A stretch of 56,589 nt of DNA, from assembly GCF_011064595.1 (NCBI RefSeq), contig NZ_JAALJI010000036.1, forward strand, positions 1-56,589. The letters are read 5' to 3'. Made by a program: the position numbers and the translations under genes. This document shows positions 42,999 to 50,763 of the stretch, one piece after another; position 1 is the stretch's first letter; every line of letters starts with the position of its first letter. This DNA comes from Paludisphaera soli (GTDB lineage Bacteria > Planctomycetota > Planctomycetia > Isosphaerales > Isosphaeraceae). Below the pieces are notes generated by a model that ran no database searches, was not told where the DNA came from, and worked only from the letters and a program-made list of their open reading frames with translations.

Positions 42999-44117
42999 TC
43001 AGCGGCCCCCTCGGCCGTAGCCTTTGCCGTTCGCGTTGCCGTTGCCGAGCCCCGAGACCGTCACGCGCGAGGCCGCGCCGACGATCGGACCGCCGCCCCC
43101 TCCGCCGCCCATCGTCACGCGGACGGGGCGGGGGCCGGATTCGGCGGGCTTGCTCGGGGCCGCCGGGACCTTGCCGGCGGCCTTGGGATTGACCTTCAGG
43201 ACCTGATCGATCGTCTCGCGGAGCACCTGGGCCGAGCGCTGCAGGGCCGAGGCCTCCTTCGTCCAGAGCTCGATCTCGGGCCGGGCGACGACCCCCGCGC
43301 GGCCGACGACCGTGGGGACCGAAATGCAGACGTCGCGGATCCCGTACGGGCCGTTCACCAGCGACGAGACCGGCAGGATCCGCCGCGAGTCGAGCGCGAC
43401 GGCGTGGACGACCTCGCGGATCGCCAGCCCGACGGCGAACCCCGCGCCCCCCTTCAGCTTGATGACCTCGGCGCCGCTGGCCTTGGCCCGGGCGAAGAGC
43501 GACTCGCCCAGCGAGGGCGTCCATCCGGGGAACTTGTCGAGCGGCATCCCGGCGGCCTGCGCGGCCGACCAGATCGGCACCATGCTGTCGCCGTGCTCGC
43601 CCAGGATCGTCGCCGTCACCTGCGTCGGCGGCAGCTTGAGCGCCTCGGCGATCAGGCTGCGGAACCGCGCCGTGTCGAGCTGCGTCCCCAGGCCGATCAC
43701 CTGCGAGGCCGGCAGGCCCAGCCGGGTCGTCGCCAGGTAGGTCAGCACGTCCACCGGGTTCGAGACGACCAGGACGATCGCGTCGCGCTTCAGCCCGGCG
43801 GCCTTCACCTGGTCGAGGATGTTCAGGAACAGCTCGACGTTGCGGTTGATGAGGTCGAGCCGGCTCTCGTCGGGCTTGCGGCGGAGGCCGGCGGTGATCA
43901 TCACGAGGTCGCTCTCGGGGATCGCCTCGTAGCCGGTCGAGCGGATCACCTGGTCGGCCGTCAGCGACGAGCCGTGGAGCAGGTCGAGCGCCTGCCCCTT
44001 GCCGAGGTCGGCGCTGACGTCGATCAGGTCGAGGCCGCTGACGATCCCGCCGCACTGGAGGGCGAACGCCGCGCACGAGCCGACCAGGCCGCCGCCGCCG
44101 ATGATGCTGACTTTCAT
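42999..44117 (-). CDS. LDH/MDH-family dehydrogenase of the BMC operon
   Basis: This 372-residue NAD-dependent 2-hydroxyacid dehydrogenase has the Rossmann motif IIGGGGLVGSCAA, the catalytic histidine in ILGEHGDSMVP and the active-site loop ITAGLRRKPDESRLDL. It should interconvert lactate (or malate) and the 2-oxo acid and recycle NAD for the BMC aldehyde dehydrogenase. Arg80 in the loop is at the position where LDHs usually have Gln and MDHs have Arg, so the substrate is open. The last 60 residues are a Gly/Asn-rich tail (GNGNANGKGYGRGGR) not usual for the family. The next gene starts right after its stop codon. Confidence 0.88.
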   Translation of the reverse strand: MKVSIIGGGGLVGSCAAFALQCGGIVSGLDLIDVSADLGKGQALDLLHGSSLTADQVIRSTGYEAIPESDLVMITAGLRRKPDESRLDLINRNVELFLNILDQVKAAGLKRDAIVLVVSNPVDVLTYLATTRLGLPASQVIGLGTQLDTARFRSLIAEALKLPPTQVTATILGEHGDSMVPIWSAAQAAGMPLDKFPGWTPSLGESLFARAKASGAEVIKLKGGAGFAVGLAIREVVHAVALDSRRILPVSSLVNGPYGIRDVCISVPTVVGRAGVVARPEIELWTKEASALQRSAQVLRETIDQVLKVNPKAAGKVPAAPSKPAESGPRPVRVTMGGGGGGGPIVGAASRVTVSGLGNGNANGKGYGRGGR

Positions 44118-44187
44118 GAGAACGCCGTCCTCGGGATGTCTCGATCCGCTCGACTGTTTCAGATGGCGATGCGGGGAATCGGGCCGG

Positions 44188-45132
44188 TCACTTCGCCGAG
44201 CCGTTGAGGGCGCTCATGACCTGGTCGGTGATCGACCGGACGAGGGCGTCGACGTCGGGGCCGCCGGAGTGGCCGTTGCCGTTCGACGATGCCTTGGCGG
44301 CCGGGGCGTGGGCCGCGCCGGTGGAGCAGCCGCAGGCCGAGGTCTCGCCGGAGGGGGTGGATTCGTTGAGCAGCTTGGGGTGGATGAAAACCTTGGGCTC
44401 GGGGCTGAAGGAGCCGTACCCTTCGCGGAACAGGCTGTTGCCGCAGAGGTCGCAGTTCTCCAGGCCGCGGGTGAGCCGGGGATCGGGGATGCCCAGGCCC
44501 GGCTTGAGCTTGATCAGCTCGGCCGCCTTGTCGTCGCCGTAGTAGTTCACCCGGCCGAGCTGCTTGGCCAGGATCAGGATCCGGCAGTAGGCGTCGATGA
44601 TCTCGGTCTTGAAGTAGGCGTCCTCCAGGTCCACCCCCAGGGTGAGCGTCCCGTGGTTGGCCAGCAGGATCGTCTCAGTGTCCTTGACGTACGGCAGGAT
44701 CGTGTCGGCGAACGCCTGGCCGCCGGGGGTCTCATATGGGGAGATGGCGATCTCGCCCAGGAAGACTTCGATCTCCGGGAGGACGCACTTCGGCACCGGC
44801 TCGCGGGCGACGGCGAACGCCGTGGCGTGGGGCGGGTGGCAGTGGACGCACGAGCGGAGGTCCGGCCGGGCCTTCAGCGCGGCGAGGTGCAGCAGCATCT
44901 CGCTCGACCGCTTGCGCTTGCCGGAGACCTGGCCGCCGTCCATGTCGATGATGCAGAGGTCGTCGGGCTTCATGAAGCCCTTGGAGACCCGCGTCGGCGT
45001 GCAGAGGACGCGGTCCTCGCTCAGGCGGTAGCTGATGTTGCCGTCGTTGGCCGCCGCGAACCCCTTGTTGTAGATCCGACGGCCGATCTCGCACATCGTC
45101 TCCCGCAACTTCCACTCGTTCATCGCGCTCAT
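44188..45132 (-). CDS. Class II aldolase (fuculose/rhamnulose-1-phosphate type) with encapsulation tail
   Basis: This 314-residue enzyme should split L-fuculose-1-phosphate or L-rhamnulose-1-phosphate into DHAP and lactaldehyde. Zinc ligands and active-site residues of the class II aldolase/adducin fold are seen in AANDGNISYRL, CVHCHPPHATAFA, LPEIEVFLGE and LLANHGTLTLG. A Cys-rich segment (ENCDLCGNSLF) and a Gly/Asn/Ser linker follow. The last 20 residues (DVDALVRSITDQVMSALNG) form an amphipathic helix like BMC encapsulation peptides. The ATG at 45132 has GAGGAA upstream. Confidence 0.92.
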   Translation of the reverse strand: MSAMNEWKLRETMCEIGRRIYNKGFAAANDGNISYRLSEDRVLCTPTRVSKGFMKPDDLCIIDMDGGQVSGKRKRSSEMLLHLAALKARPDLRSCVHCHPPHATAFAVAREPVPKCVLPEIEVFLGEIAISPYETPGGQAFADTILPYVKDTETILLANHGTLTLGVDLEDAYFKTEIIDAYCRILILAKQLGRVNYYGDDKAAELIKLKPGLGIPDPRLTRGLENCDLCGNSLFREGYGSFSPEPKVFIHPKLLNESTPSGETSACGCSTGAAHAPAAKASSNGNGHSGGPDVDALVRSITDQVMSALNGSAK

Positions 45133-45199
45133 GGCCGTTCCTCGCTTCGCCGTCGGGGGATTGTCGTCTCGGTTTGGTCCGTGGGGATGCGTGTAGGCT

Positions 45200-45478
45200 T
45201 CAGAAGGAGATCGCGTCCAGCAGGCACGCGCAGTAGCCGTCGACGGGGGTCTTCTGCTTGCCGAACGGGTTGGCGGCCTCGCGGCCCTCGCTCAGCCCGA
45301 TCAGGTCGCCGAGCCCGACGCCCAGGCGGTCGTAGGCCACGACCTCCTCGCCGCGCGTCGGGGCGCCGTCGCGGAGCGCCTCCAACGTCATCGGCAGGAC
45401 GATCGGGAATCGGCCGCCCCGCAGGTTGGGATGGGACCGCGACAGCGTCACGCGGCCCACGACCTCGGCGATCCTCAT
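45200..45478 (-). CDS. BMC-P shell vertex protein (EutN/CcmL type), third copy
   Basis: This 92-residue protein has the pentameric shell pattern: an entry MRIAEVVGRVTLSRSHPNLR, a strand RFPIVLPMTL, a turn EEVVAYDRLGVGLGDLIGLS and the C-terminal VDGYCACLLDAISF. It should cap the shell vertices. Its ATG at 45478 overlaps the stop codon of the RpiB-like gene (ATGA 45475-45478). It has two cysteines near the end, unlike the other two BMC-P proteins. Confidence 0.88.
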   Translation of the reverse strand: MRIAEVVGRVTLSRSHPNLRGGRFPIVLPMTLEALRDGAPTRGEEVVAYDRLGVGLGDLIGLSEGREAANPFGKQKTPVDGYCACLLDAISF

Positions 45479-46266
45479 GCCGTCCCCCGTTCGTGCTCGT
45501 GTTCGTACTCGGCCGCGATCAGGTCCCGGGGCGCCCCGGCCCTGCGGAACGCGGTCGCGAGCTGCTTGATCCAGGCGATCGACTTGCCGGCCGGGTCGAC
45601 CACGATCAGGTTGGCGCCCAGCGTCCCGGTGGCCCGGTGGACGTCGGCCGGCTCGTTCGCGAACGCCGCGCGGACGCCGTGGGCCCGGCAGGCCCGCCAG
45701 ACGGCCGTGGCCCCATCGGTGGTGACGAAGATCGCGCCTCGCCCTTCGCCGTCGGACAGCCATTCGACGACCGCGTCGACCGACGCCTCCAGCTCGCGCC
45801 AGAGGCCGGAGTCTTCCAGGAACGACCGCTGCAGGGCGCCCAGCCAGCCCGCGCCGGGCTCGACGGCGAACGCCCACTCGCCCTTCGCCGCGGCGGCGAC
45901 GTCGGCCGCGCCGGCGAGCCGGACGTCGATCCCGCGACGCTTGAGCAGGTCGCGGGCCAGGGGAGTGATCACGGTCCCGGCGGCGACCCGGACCGACCGA
46001 GCGTCGGCCGGCAGGGCCTCCGCGTGCCGGAGCGCGAACAGGCGGTCGGCGAAGACCGGCTCGCCCTTCGCCGGCGCCGTCGCGGCCCGCGCCGGCGGCC
46101 GGCTCGGGCCGAAGAGCCCGGCCAGGACGGACCGCACGGCCTCGTCGACGGCGCGGATCGGGTCGAGGACGTGCGAGGGCGCGAAGGCCGGCGTCGGGCT
46201 GGCGCCCGGGGCCGGGGCCGTCGCCCGCCTCATCGTCTCGGATCCGTTCCAGGTCGCCTGGGTCAT
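45475..46266 (-). CDS. Uncharacterised BMC-operon protein with RpiB-like C-terminal part
   Basis: This gene gives 263 residues from the ATG at 46266, or 273 from a GTG at 46296. The N-terminal part is Ala/Pro-rich around an amphipathic helix (DPIRAVDEAVRSVLAGLFG) that looks like a BMC targeting helix. A middle stretch (VRVAAGTVITPLARDLLKRR) recalls EutQ/PduL-linked segments. The C-terminal part (GVRAAFANEPADVHRATGTL, then GANLIVVDPAGKSIAWIKQL) follows the RpiB/LacAB sugar-phosphate isomerase pattern, but the catalytic-cysteine site reads VTTDGATAV with no Cys. It is therefore unlikely to be a normal isomerase. It starts 4 to 34 bases after a BMC-P gene and overlaps the next one. Confidence 0.8.
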   Translation of the reverse strand: MTQATWNGSETMRRATAPAPGASPTPAFAPSHVLDPIRAVDEAVRSVLAGLFGPSRPPARAATAPAKGEPVFADRLFALRHAEALPADARSVRVAAGTVITPLARDLLKRRGIDVRLAGAADVAAAAKGEWAFAVEPGAGWLGALQRSFLEDSGLWRELEASVDAVVEWLSDGEGRGAIFVTTDGATAVWRACRAHGVRAAFANEPADVHRATGTLGANLIVVDPAGKSIAWIKQLATAFRRAGAPRDLIAAEYEHEHERGTA

Positions 46267-46300
46267 CGCGATCGTCCCGCCTTGCTTCTCGTCCACGTTC

Positions 46301-46558
46301 TCAAAGGTCGTCCGGGAGGCCGAGCACGCACCAGCGTCCGGGCGTCTCGCGGCCGAGCATTTCCTGAAGGCTCGCCCCGTCGTTCGTCAGGACGACCCGG
46401 TCCCCCTTGCGGGCCCCCAGCCGGTCGAAGGCGAGCACGGGCTCGCCGTCGGGCCGGCCGTCGATCGATTCGAGCTGGACGACCAGGAGCCGCTCCTTCT
46501 CGAACGACGGGTGCTTCAGGGTGGAGGTCGCCGTGGCGACGATTCGGCCGAGCTGCAT
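46301..46558 (-). CDS. BMC-P shell vertex protein (EutN/CcmL type), second copy
   Basis: This 85-residue protein matches EutN/CcmL: MQLGRIVATATSTLKHPSF at the start, LLVVQLESIDG for the strand, EPVLAFDRLGARKGDRVVLT for the loop, and GRWCVLGLPDDL at the end. It should form a pentamer that caps the microcompartment. Start ATG at 46558 with GAGGGAG upstream. It lies 24 bases after the aldehyde dehydrogenase gene. Confidence 0.9.
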   Translation of the reverse strand: MQLGRIVATATSTLKHPSFEKERLLVVQLESIDGRPDGEPVLAFDRLGARKGDRVVLTNDGASLQEMLGRETPGRWCVLGLPDDL

Positions 46559-46582
46559 CGGGCGGGCTCCCTCGCGGTCGGG

Positions 46583-48022
46583 TCAGGAGAAGCGGAAGCC
46601 GCCGGCGATGGCCGTCCGCCGCTGGCGGCAGAAGGTCAGGGGGGTGGTCACGCCCTCGCCGGTCGGCCCGGCGATGGAGAACGACGGCACGGCCTCGCCC
46701 CCCAGGCCGTCGAGGCTGGAGCCGTTGACGACGAAGATGGTGCAGTCCATCAGCTTGCCCATCCTGGCCATCACCGCCACGTCGCGCGAGTGCAGGACCG
46801 CCGTGTGGCCGTAGCCGTGCTCGCTGGCGTGGGCCAGCGTCAGGGCCCGGTCGACGTCCGGCACCTTCACGAAGGGGACGAACGGCATCATCTGCTCGAC
46901 CTGGACGAACGGGTGGTCCGCGCCGGTCTCGCCGTAGAGGAGCTGCGTGGAGGCCGGGATCTTGACCCCCGCGTGGGCCGCCAGGATGGCCGGGTCCTTG
47001 CCCACCAGCTCCTTGCGGACGTGCGGCTTGCCGTCCGACCCGTTCTCGAAGGCCGCCCGGGTGAGCGACTCGATCTGGGGGGCGGTCAGGCGGAAGCCCT
47101 GGTACTTGGGCATGGTCTCCATCAGCCTGTCGAAGATCGAGCCGACCGCGAAGACCTGCTTCTCGCCGATGCAGAGCAAGTTGTTGTCGAACGCGGCGCC
47201 CTCGACGATGCAGCGGGCGGCCTGGTCCAGGTCGGCCGTGGCGTCGACGACGACCGGCGGGTTGCCGGGCCCGGCGACGATCGCGCGGCGCTTGCTCCCG
47301 AGGGCCGCGCGGGCGACCGCCGGGCCGCCGGTGACGACCAGGAGCTTGACCTTCGGGCTGGCGAACAGGCCGCTGGCCGTCTCGATGGTCGGCGGGTCGA
47401 TGATCGTCAGCAGGTTCTCCAGGCCGGTCGACTCGGCGATGGCCTTGTTGAACTTCTGGACCCCCAGGGCGGCGATGGCCCGGCCCGAGGGGTGGGCGTT
47501 GAAGACCACCGTGTTGCCCGCGGCCAGCATGTTGATGGCGTTGGCGGCGAGCGTCGGCAGGCTGTGGGTGACCGGGGTGATGGACCCGATCACGCCGAAC
47601 GGGGTGTAGTCGGTGAAGGTCACGCCGGCGTCGCCGCTTGCGTTGTCCGTCCGCAGGTACTCGACGCCCGGGATCAGCGGGATCGAGACCTTCAGCTTGG
47701 CGATCTTGTGGTCCAGCCGGCCGATCTGCGTCTCTTCCAGCTCCAGCCGGCCCAGCTCCTCGGCCTGCTCGACGCAGATCTTGCGGATGACCGAGACGGC
47801 CTTCTTGCGGTCGAGCAGGGGGCGGTCGCGGAAGGCGTGGAACGCGGCCTCGGCCGCCGCCGTCGCCGACTCGACCGTCGAGAAGACGCCCAGGTCGCCC
47901 GACGGGCCCTTGGGCGCGCCGTTGGCGTGGCCGTTCGTCGGGGCGGGCCCGGTCCCCATCTGGGTGAGGACCTGCTGGACCACGTTGCGGATCAGATCTT
48001 CAGTGGTTTGCATGACGGACAC
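46583..48022 (-). CDS. CoA-acylating aldehyde dehydrogenase of the BMC (PduP type)
   Basis: This 479-residue enzyme should oxidise lactaldehyde (or propionaldehyde) to the acyl-CoA with NAD and CoA. The ALDH core motifs TPFGVIGSITPVTHSLPT, VTGGPAVARAAL and the catalytic cysteine in AAFDNNLLCIGEKQ are present, as in PduP and EutE. Residues 4-22 (MQTTEDLIRNVVQQVLTQMG) form an amphipathic helix and are followed by a Gly/Asn/Pro-rich linker; together they look like an encapsulation peptide. A GTG at 48022 has AGGA 6 bases upstream; the ATG at 48013 would also work. Confidence 0.95.
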   Translation of the reverse strand: MSVMQTTEDLIRNVVQQVLTQMGTGPAPTNGHANGAPKGPSGDLGVFSTVESATAAAEAAFHAFRDRPLLDRKKAVSVIRKICVEQAEELGRLELEETQIGRLDHKIAKLKVSIPLIPGVEYLRTDNASGDAGVTFTDYTPFGVIGSITPVTHSLPTLAANAINMLAAGNTVVFNAHPSGRAIAALGVQKFNKAIAESTGLENLLTIIDPPTIETASGLFASPKVKLLVVTGGPAVARAALGSKRRAIVAGPGNPPVVVDATADLDQAARCIVEGAAFDNNLLCIGEKQVFAVGSIFDRLMETMPKYQGFRLTAPQIESLTRAAFENGSDGKPHVRKELVGKDPAILAAHAGVKIPASTQLLYGETGADHPFVQVEQMMPFVPFVKVPDVDRALTLAHASEHGYGHTAVLHSRDVAVMARMGKLMDCTIFVVNGSSLDGLGGEAVPSFSIAGPTGEGVTTPLTFCRQRRTAIAGGFRFS

Positions 48023-48110
48023 CGGGGTTCCTGGGCTGGGGCGGAATTCAGGCGACGGGGGGCGGGGGCGCGATTCGGGCCGGGGCCGATCGCGACGATC
48101 CCGGTCGACT

Positions 48111-48428
48111 TCAGGATTCGGACTTGGTCGAGAAGACGACGCGGCCCCGGACGTCGACGGTGTCGACCAGGCCGATGACCACGGCGTCGATGGGGAGCTT
48201 CTCGGTTTCGGGCGTCAGACGGGCGCTCCCCCCCTGGCATACGAGCACCATCTCGTCGAGCCCCGCGCCCAGCGAGTCCACCACGACGAAAGTCCGGCCG
48301 GTGGGGACCAGGCGGTCCCCCCCCTTCTCGTCGACCCGGTAGGGCTCGACGATCAGGAGCTTGTGGCCGGTCATCGAGGCGACTTTCTGGGTCGCCACCA
48401 GGCTTCCCGTCACGCGGGCCAGGAACAT
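48111..48428 (-). CDS. BMC-P shell vertex protein (EutN/CcmL type), first copy
   Basis: This 105-residue protein has the EutN/CcmL pattern: MFLARVTGSLVATQKVASM, HKLLIVEPYRVDEKGGD, the loop FVVVDSLGAGLDEMVLVCQG and DAVVIGLVDTVDVRG near the end. It should form a pentamer at the shell vertices. It is longer than the usual 85-95 residues by a short C-terminal extension. The ATG at 48428 is the start; the acetate kinase gene ends 59 bases upstream. Confidence 0.9.
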   Translation of the reverse strand: MFLARVTGSLVATQKVASMTGHKLLIVEPYRVDEKGGDRLVPTGRTFVVVDSLGAGLDEMVLVCQGGSARLTPETEKLPIDAVVIGLVDTVDVRGRVVFSTKSES

Positions 48429-48487
48429 CGTCGGGGGGTCCTGTGGGGGTCGGGGTCGGGAGGGCGGTCCGGCCGGCCTCGGCTCGG

Positions 48488-49693
48488 TCAGGCCGAGGAC
48501 GACTTGCCCGAGTTCAGGAGGTCGCGGGACTGGCGGGCGACCACGATCTCCTCGTTGGTCGGCACGGTCCAGACCTGCACCCGCGAGCCTTCGGTCGAGA
48601 TCCGGCGCTCGGCGGGGCCCCCGGCGTTGAGCGCGGGGTCCAGCTCGACGCCGAACCAGGCCAGGTCGCGGCAGGTCTTGGAGCGGATCAGCGACGAGTT
48701 CTCGCCGATGCCGCCGGTGAAGACGATCGCGTCGGCCCCGCCCAGCTCCAGGAGGAAGGCCCCCAGGTAGTGGCGGATCGAGGCGACGAAGACGTCGAGC
48801 GCCAGCTGGGCCCGGACGTCGCCGGCCGCGGCGGCCGACTCCACGTCGCGGACGTCGCGCGCCCCGCAGATCCCCTCCAGGCCCGACTTCTCGGCCAGGA
48901 CGTGGAGGACCTCCTCCAGGCTCTTGCCCGTCTCGCGGAGCAGGACGGGGAGGGCGAAGACGTCGAAGTCGCCGACGCGGTTGTTGTGCGGCAGGCCGGA
49001 CTGCGGGCTCATCCCCAGGCTGCAGCCCACGGAGGCCCCGTCGCGGATCGCCGCCAGCGACGAGCTGCCGCCGAGGTGGCACGAGATCACCTTCAGGTCG
49101 GTGCGGCCCAGCAGCTCGGCCGTCCGCCACGAGATGTAGCGGTGGCTCGCCCCGTGGAAGCCCCAGCGGCGCACCCCCAGGGTGGTCGCCCACTCCTCGG
49201 GGATGGCGTAGCGCTGCGAGGCCTCGGGGATCGTCCGGTGGAAGCCGGTCTCGAAGGCGGCCACGAGCGGCAGCCCCGGGAACCGGCCGCGGAGCATCCG
49301 CATGGCCTTGGTGTACGGCGGGTTGTGGGCCGGGGCGACGTCGGCGAACGCCTCCATGGCCTCCAGCACCGCGTCGTCGACCAGGTGGACCCCGGTCAGG
49401 TTGCGGGCGTGGACCGCCTTGAAGCCGATCGCCGAGACCTCGGAGGCGTCGGAGAGGACGCCGGTCGTCGGGTCGGTGAGCTGCTCCAGGCAGAGCTGCA
49501 CCGCGTCGCCGTGATCGACGACCGTGCGCGACGACTCCGCCGCCCCCTTGGCCGTCTTGAACGAGACGCTGGACGAGGGCGAGCCGATGCGGTCGATCGC
49601 CCCCCGGGCCAGGACCGGCTCGGCCGGGTCGCCCAGGTCGAACAGGCGGTACTTGAAGCTGGTGCTGCCCAGGTTGGCGACGAGGACTTTCAA
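48488..49693 (-). CDS. ackA: Acetate/lactate kinase (AckA family)
   Basis: This 401-residue kinase of the ASKHA fold should transfer phosphate from acyl-phosphate to ADP, giving ATP. Family motifs are LVANLGSTSFKYRLF at the start, GFHGASHRYISWRTAE, ISCHLGGSSSLAAIRDG and VFTGGIGENSSLIR. In this operon it would act on lactyl- or propionyl-phosphate made by PduL. It starts with TTG at 49693, which overlaps the stop codon of the third BMC-H gene (TTGA 49690-49693); no ATG lies nearby. No targeting helix is seen. Confidence 0.93.
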   Translation of the reverse strand: MKVLVANLGSTSFKYRLFDLGDPAEPVLARGAIDRIGSPSSSVSFKTAKGAAESSRTVVDHGDAVQLCLEQLTDPTTGVLSDASEVSAIGFKAVHARNLTGVHLVDDAVLEAMEAFADVAPAHNPPYTKAMRMLRGRFPGLPLVAAFETGFHRTIPEASQRYAIPEEWATTLGVRRWGFHGASHRYISWRTAELLGRTDLKVISCHLGGSSSLAAIRDGASVGCSLGMSPQSGLPHNNRVGDFDVFALPVLLRETGKSLEEVLHVLAEKSGLEGICGARDVRDVESAAAAGDVRAQLALDVFVASIRHYLGAFLLELGGADAIVFTGGIGENSSLIRSKTCRDLAWFGVELDPALNAGGPAERRISTEGSRVQVWTVPTNEEIVVARQSRDLLNSGKSSSA

Positions 49694-49974
49694 CGCGAGC
49701 CCCCCAGGTAGGCGCGGAGGATCGCGGCGCCGGGCCGCGGGATGACGTGGGCCGCGCGGAGTTCGCCGGCCTTGGCCGCGGCCTCGGCCCCGGCCTCGAC
49801 GGCGGCGCGGACGCTGCTGACGTCGCCCCGGACCATCACGCTGACGACGCCGCCGTCGAGCTTGATGATCGGGGTGGCCAGCTCCACGGACGCCGCCTTG
49901 AGCATGGCGTCGACCGCGTTGATCAGGCAGACCAGGCCCATCGTCTCGATGAGGCCCAGCGCTTGGCCGTTCAT
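49690..49974 (-). CDS. BMC-H shell hexamer protein, third copy
   Basis: This 94-residue protein is a single-domain BMC-H (PduA/EutM type): QALGLIETMGLVCLINAVDA, VSVMVRGDVSSVRAAVEAG, HVIPRPGAAIL. Residues just before the VRGD segment read LDGGVVSVM, so the central pore loop is D-G-G, which would make an acidic pore rim. It has no extra tail. Start ATG at 49974 has AGGGAG upstream. The stop codon overlaps the acetate kinase start. Confidence 0.93.
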   Translation of the reverse strand: MNGQALGLIETMGLVCLINAVDAMLKAASVELATPIIKLDGGVVSVMVRGDVSSVRAAVEAGAEAAAKAGELRAAHVIPRPGAAILRAYLGGSR

Positions 49975-50028
49975 GATCTCGGCTCCCTGTCTAAGTGAGT
50001 GTTCGGTCTGTGGGGAGGGGGCCGGATC

Positions 50029-50352
50029 TCAGCCCAGGAACGTGCGGAGGACCGCCGCGTCGGGCCGGGGGATGACGTGGGCGCTGACCAGCTCGCCGAC
50101 GCGGCTGGCCGCCTCGGCCCCCGCCTCGACGGCGGCGCGGACGCTGCCCACGTCGCCGCGGACCAGCGTCGTGATGAACGAGCCGCCCACCGAGACCTTG
50201 CCGGCCAGGGTGACGTTCGCGGCCTTGAGCATCGCGTCGGTCGCCTCGATGACGCCCACGAGCCCCTTGGTTTCGATCAGTCCGAGCGCCTCGCCGTTCA
50301 TCCCCAGGCTCCCGTTGCTCCCGCGAGTCGCGGGCTTCTGTGCCGTCGCCAT
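50029..50352 (-). CDS. BMC-H shell hexamer protein, second copy
   Basis: This 107-residue protein is a BMC-H with a 16-residue N-terminal extension (TAQKPATRGSNGSLG) before the domain MNGEALGLIETKGLVGVIEA. The pore loop before VRGD reads VGGSFITTL, giving G-G-S. The end is HVIPRPDAAVLRTFLG. ATG at 50352 has GAAGGAGC upstream. It is 16 bases after the first BMC-H gene and 54 bases before the third. Confidence 0.93.
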   Translation of the reverse strand: MATAQKPATRGSNGSLGMNGEALGLIETKGLVGVIEATDAMLKAANVTLAGKVSVGGSFITTLVRGDVGSVRAAVEAGAEAASRVGELVSAHVIPRPDAAVLRTFLG

Positions 50353-50368
50353 CTGTGGAAGCTCCTTC

Positions 50369-50689
50369 TCAGCCGTTGGCCTTGGCGGGGGCCGCCGCGG
50401 CCTTGTTCCCGAAGGAGAGGATGCCGCCGAGGTCCTCGTGCGGGCGGGGGATCACCTGGACGCTGACGACCTCGCCGATCCGGCTGGCCGCCGCCGCGCC
50501 GGCGTCGACCGCCGCCTTCACGGCCGCCACGTCGCCGGCCACGAACGCCGTCACCAGGCCGCTGCCGACCTTGTCCCAGCCGACCAGCTCCACGTTCGCC
50601 GCCTTCAGCATGGCGTCGCTCGCTTCGACGAGCGCCACGAACCCCTTGGTTTCGATCATTCCGAGCGCTTCGAGGGATGCAGAGGCCAC
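50369..50689 (-). CDS. BMC-H shell hexamer protein, first copy
   Basis: This 106-residue protein is closest in pattern to PduA/Eut[47 protein letters not shown]. The pore loop reads VGSGLVTAF, so the triplet is G-S-G as in PduA. A C-terminal tail of about 17 residues ([16 protein letters not shown]) follows. It starts with GTG at 50689 behind GGAAGGAGGG, a strong ribosome site, consistent with a major shell protein. Confidence 0.94.
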   Translation of the reverse strand: MASASLEALGMIETKGFVALVEASDAMLKAANVELVGWDKVGSGLVTAFVAGDVAAVKAAVDAGAAAASRIGEVVSVQVIPRPHEDLGGILSFGNKAAAAPAKANG

Positions 50690-50763
50690 GGGGGCCCTCC
50701 TTCCGCGGGTGGGTTCAGGAAACTATCGACCGCTTCGATCCGATCCGATGCGACGCCAGGCGA

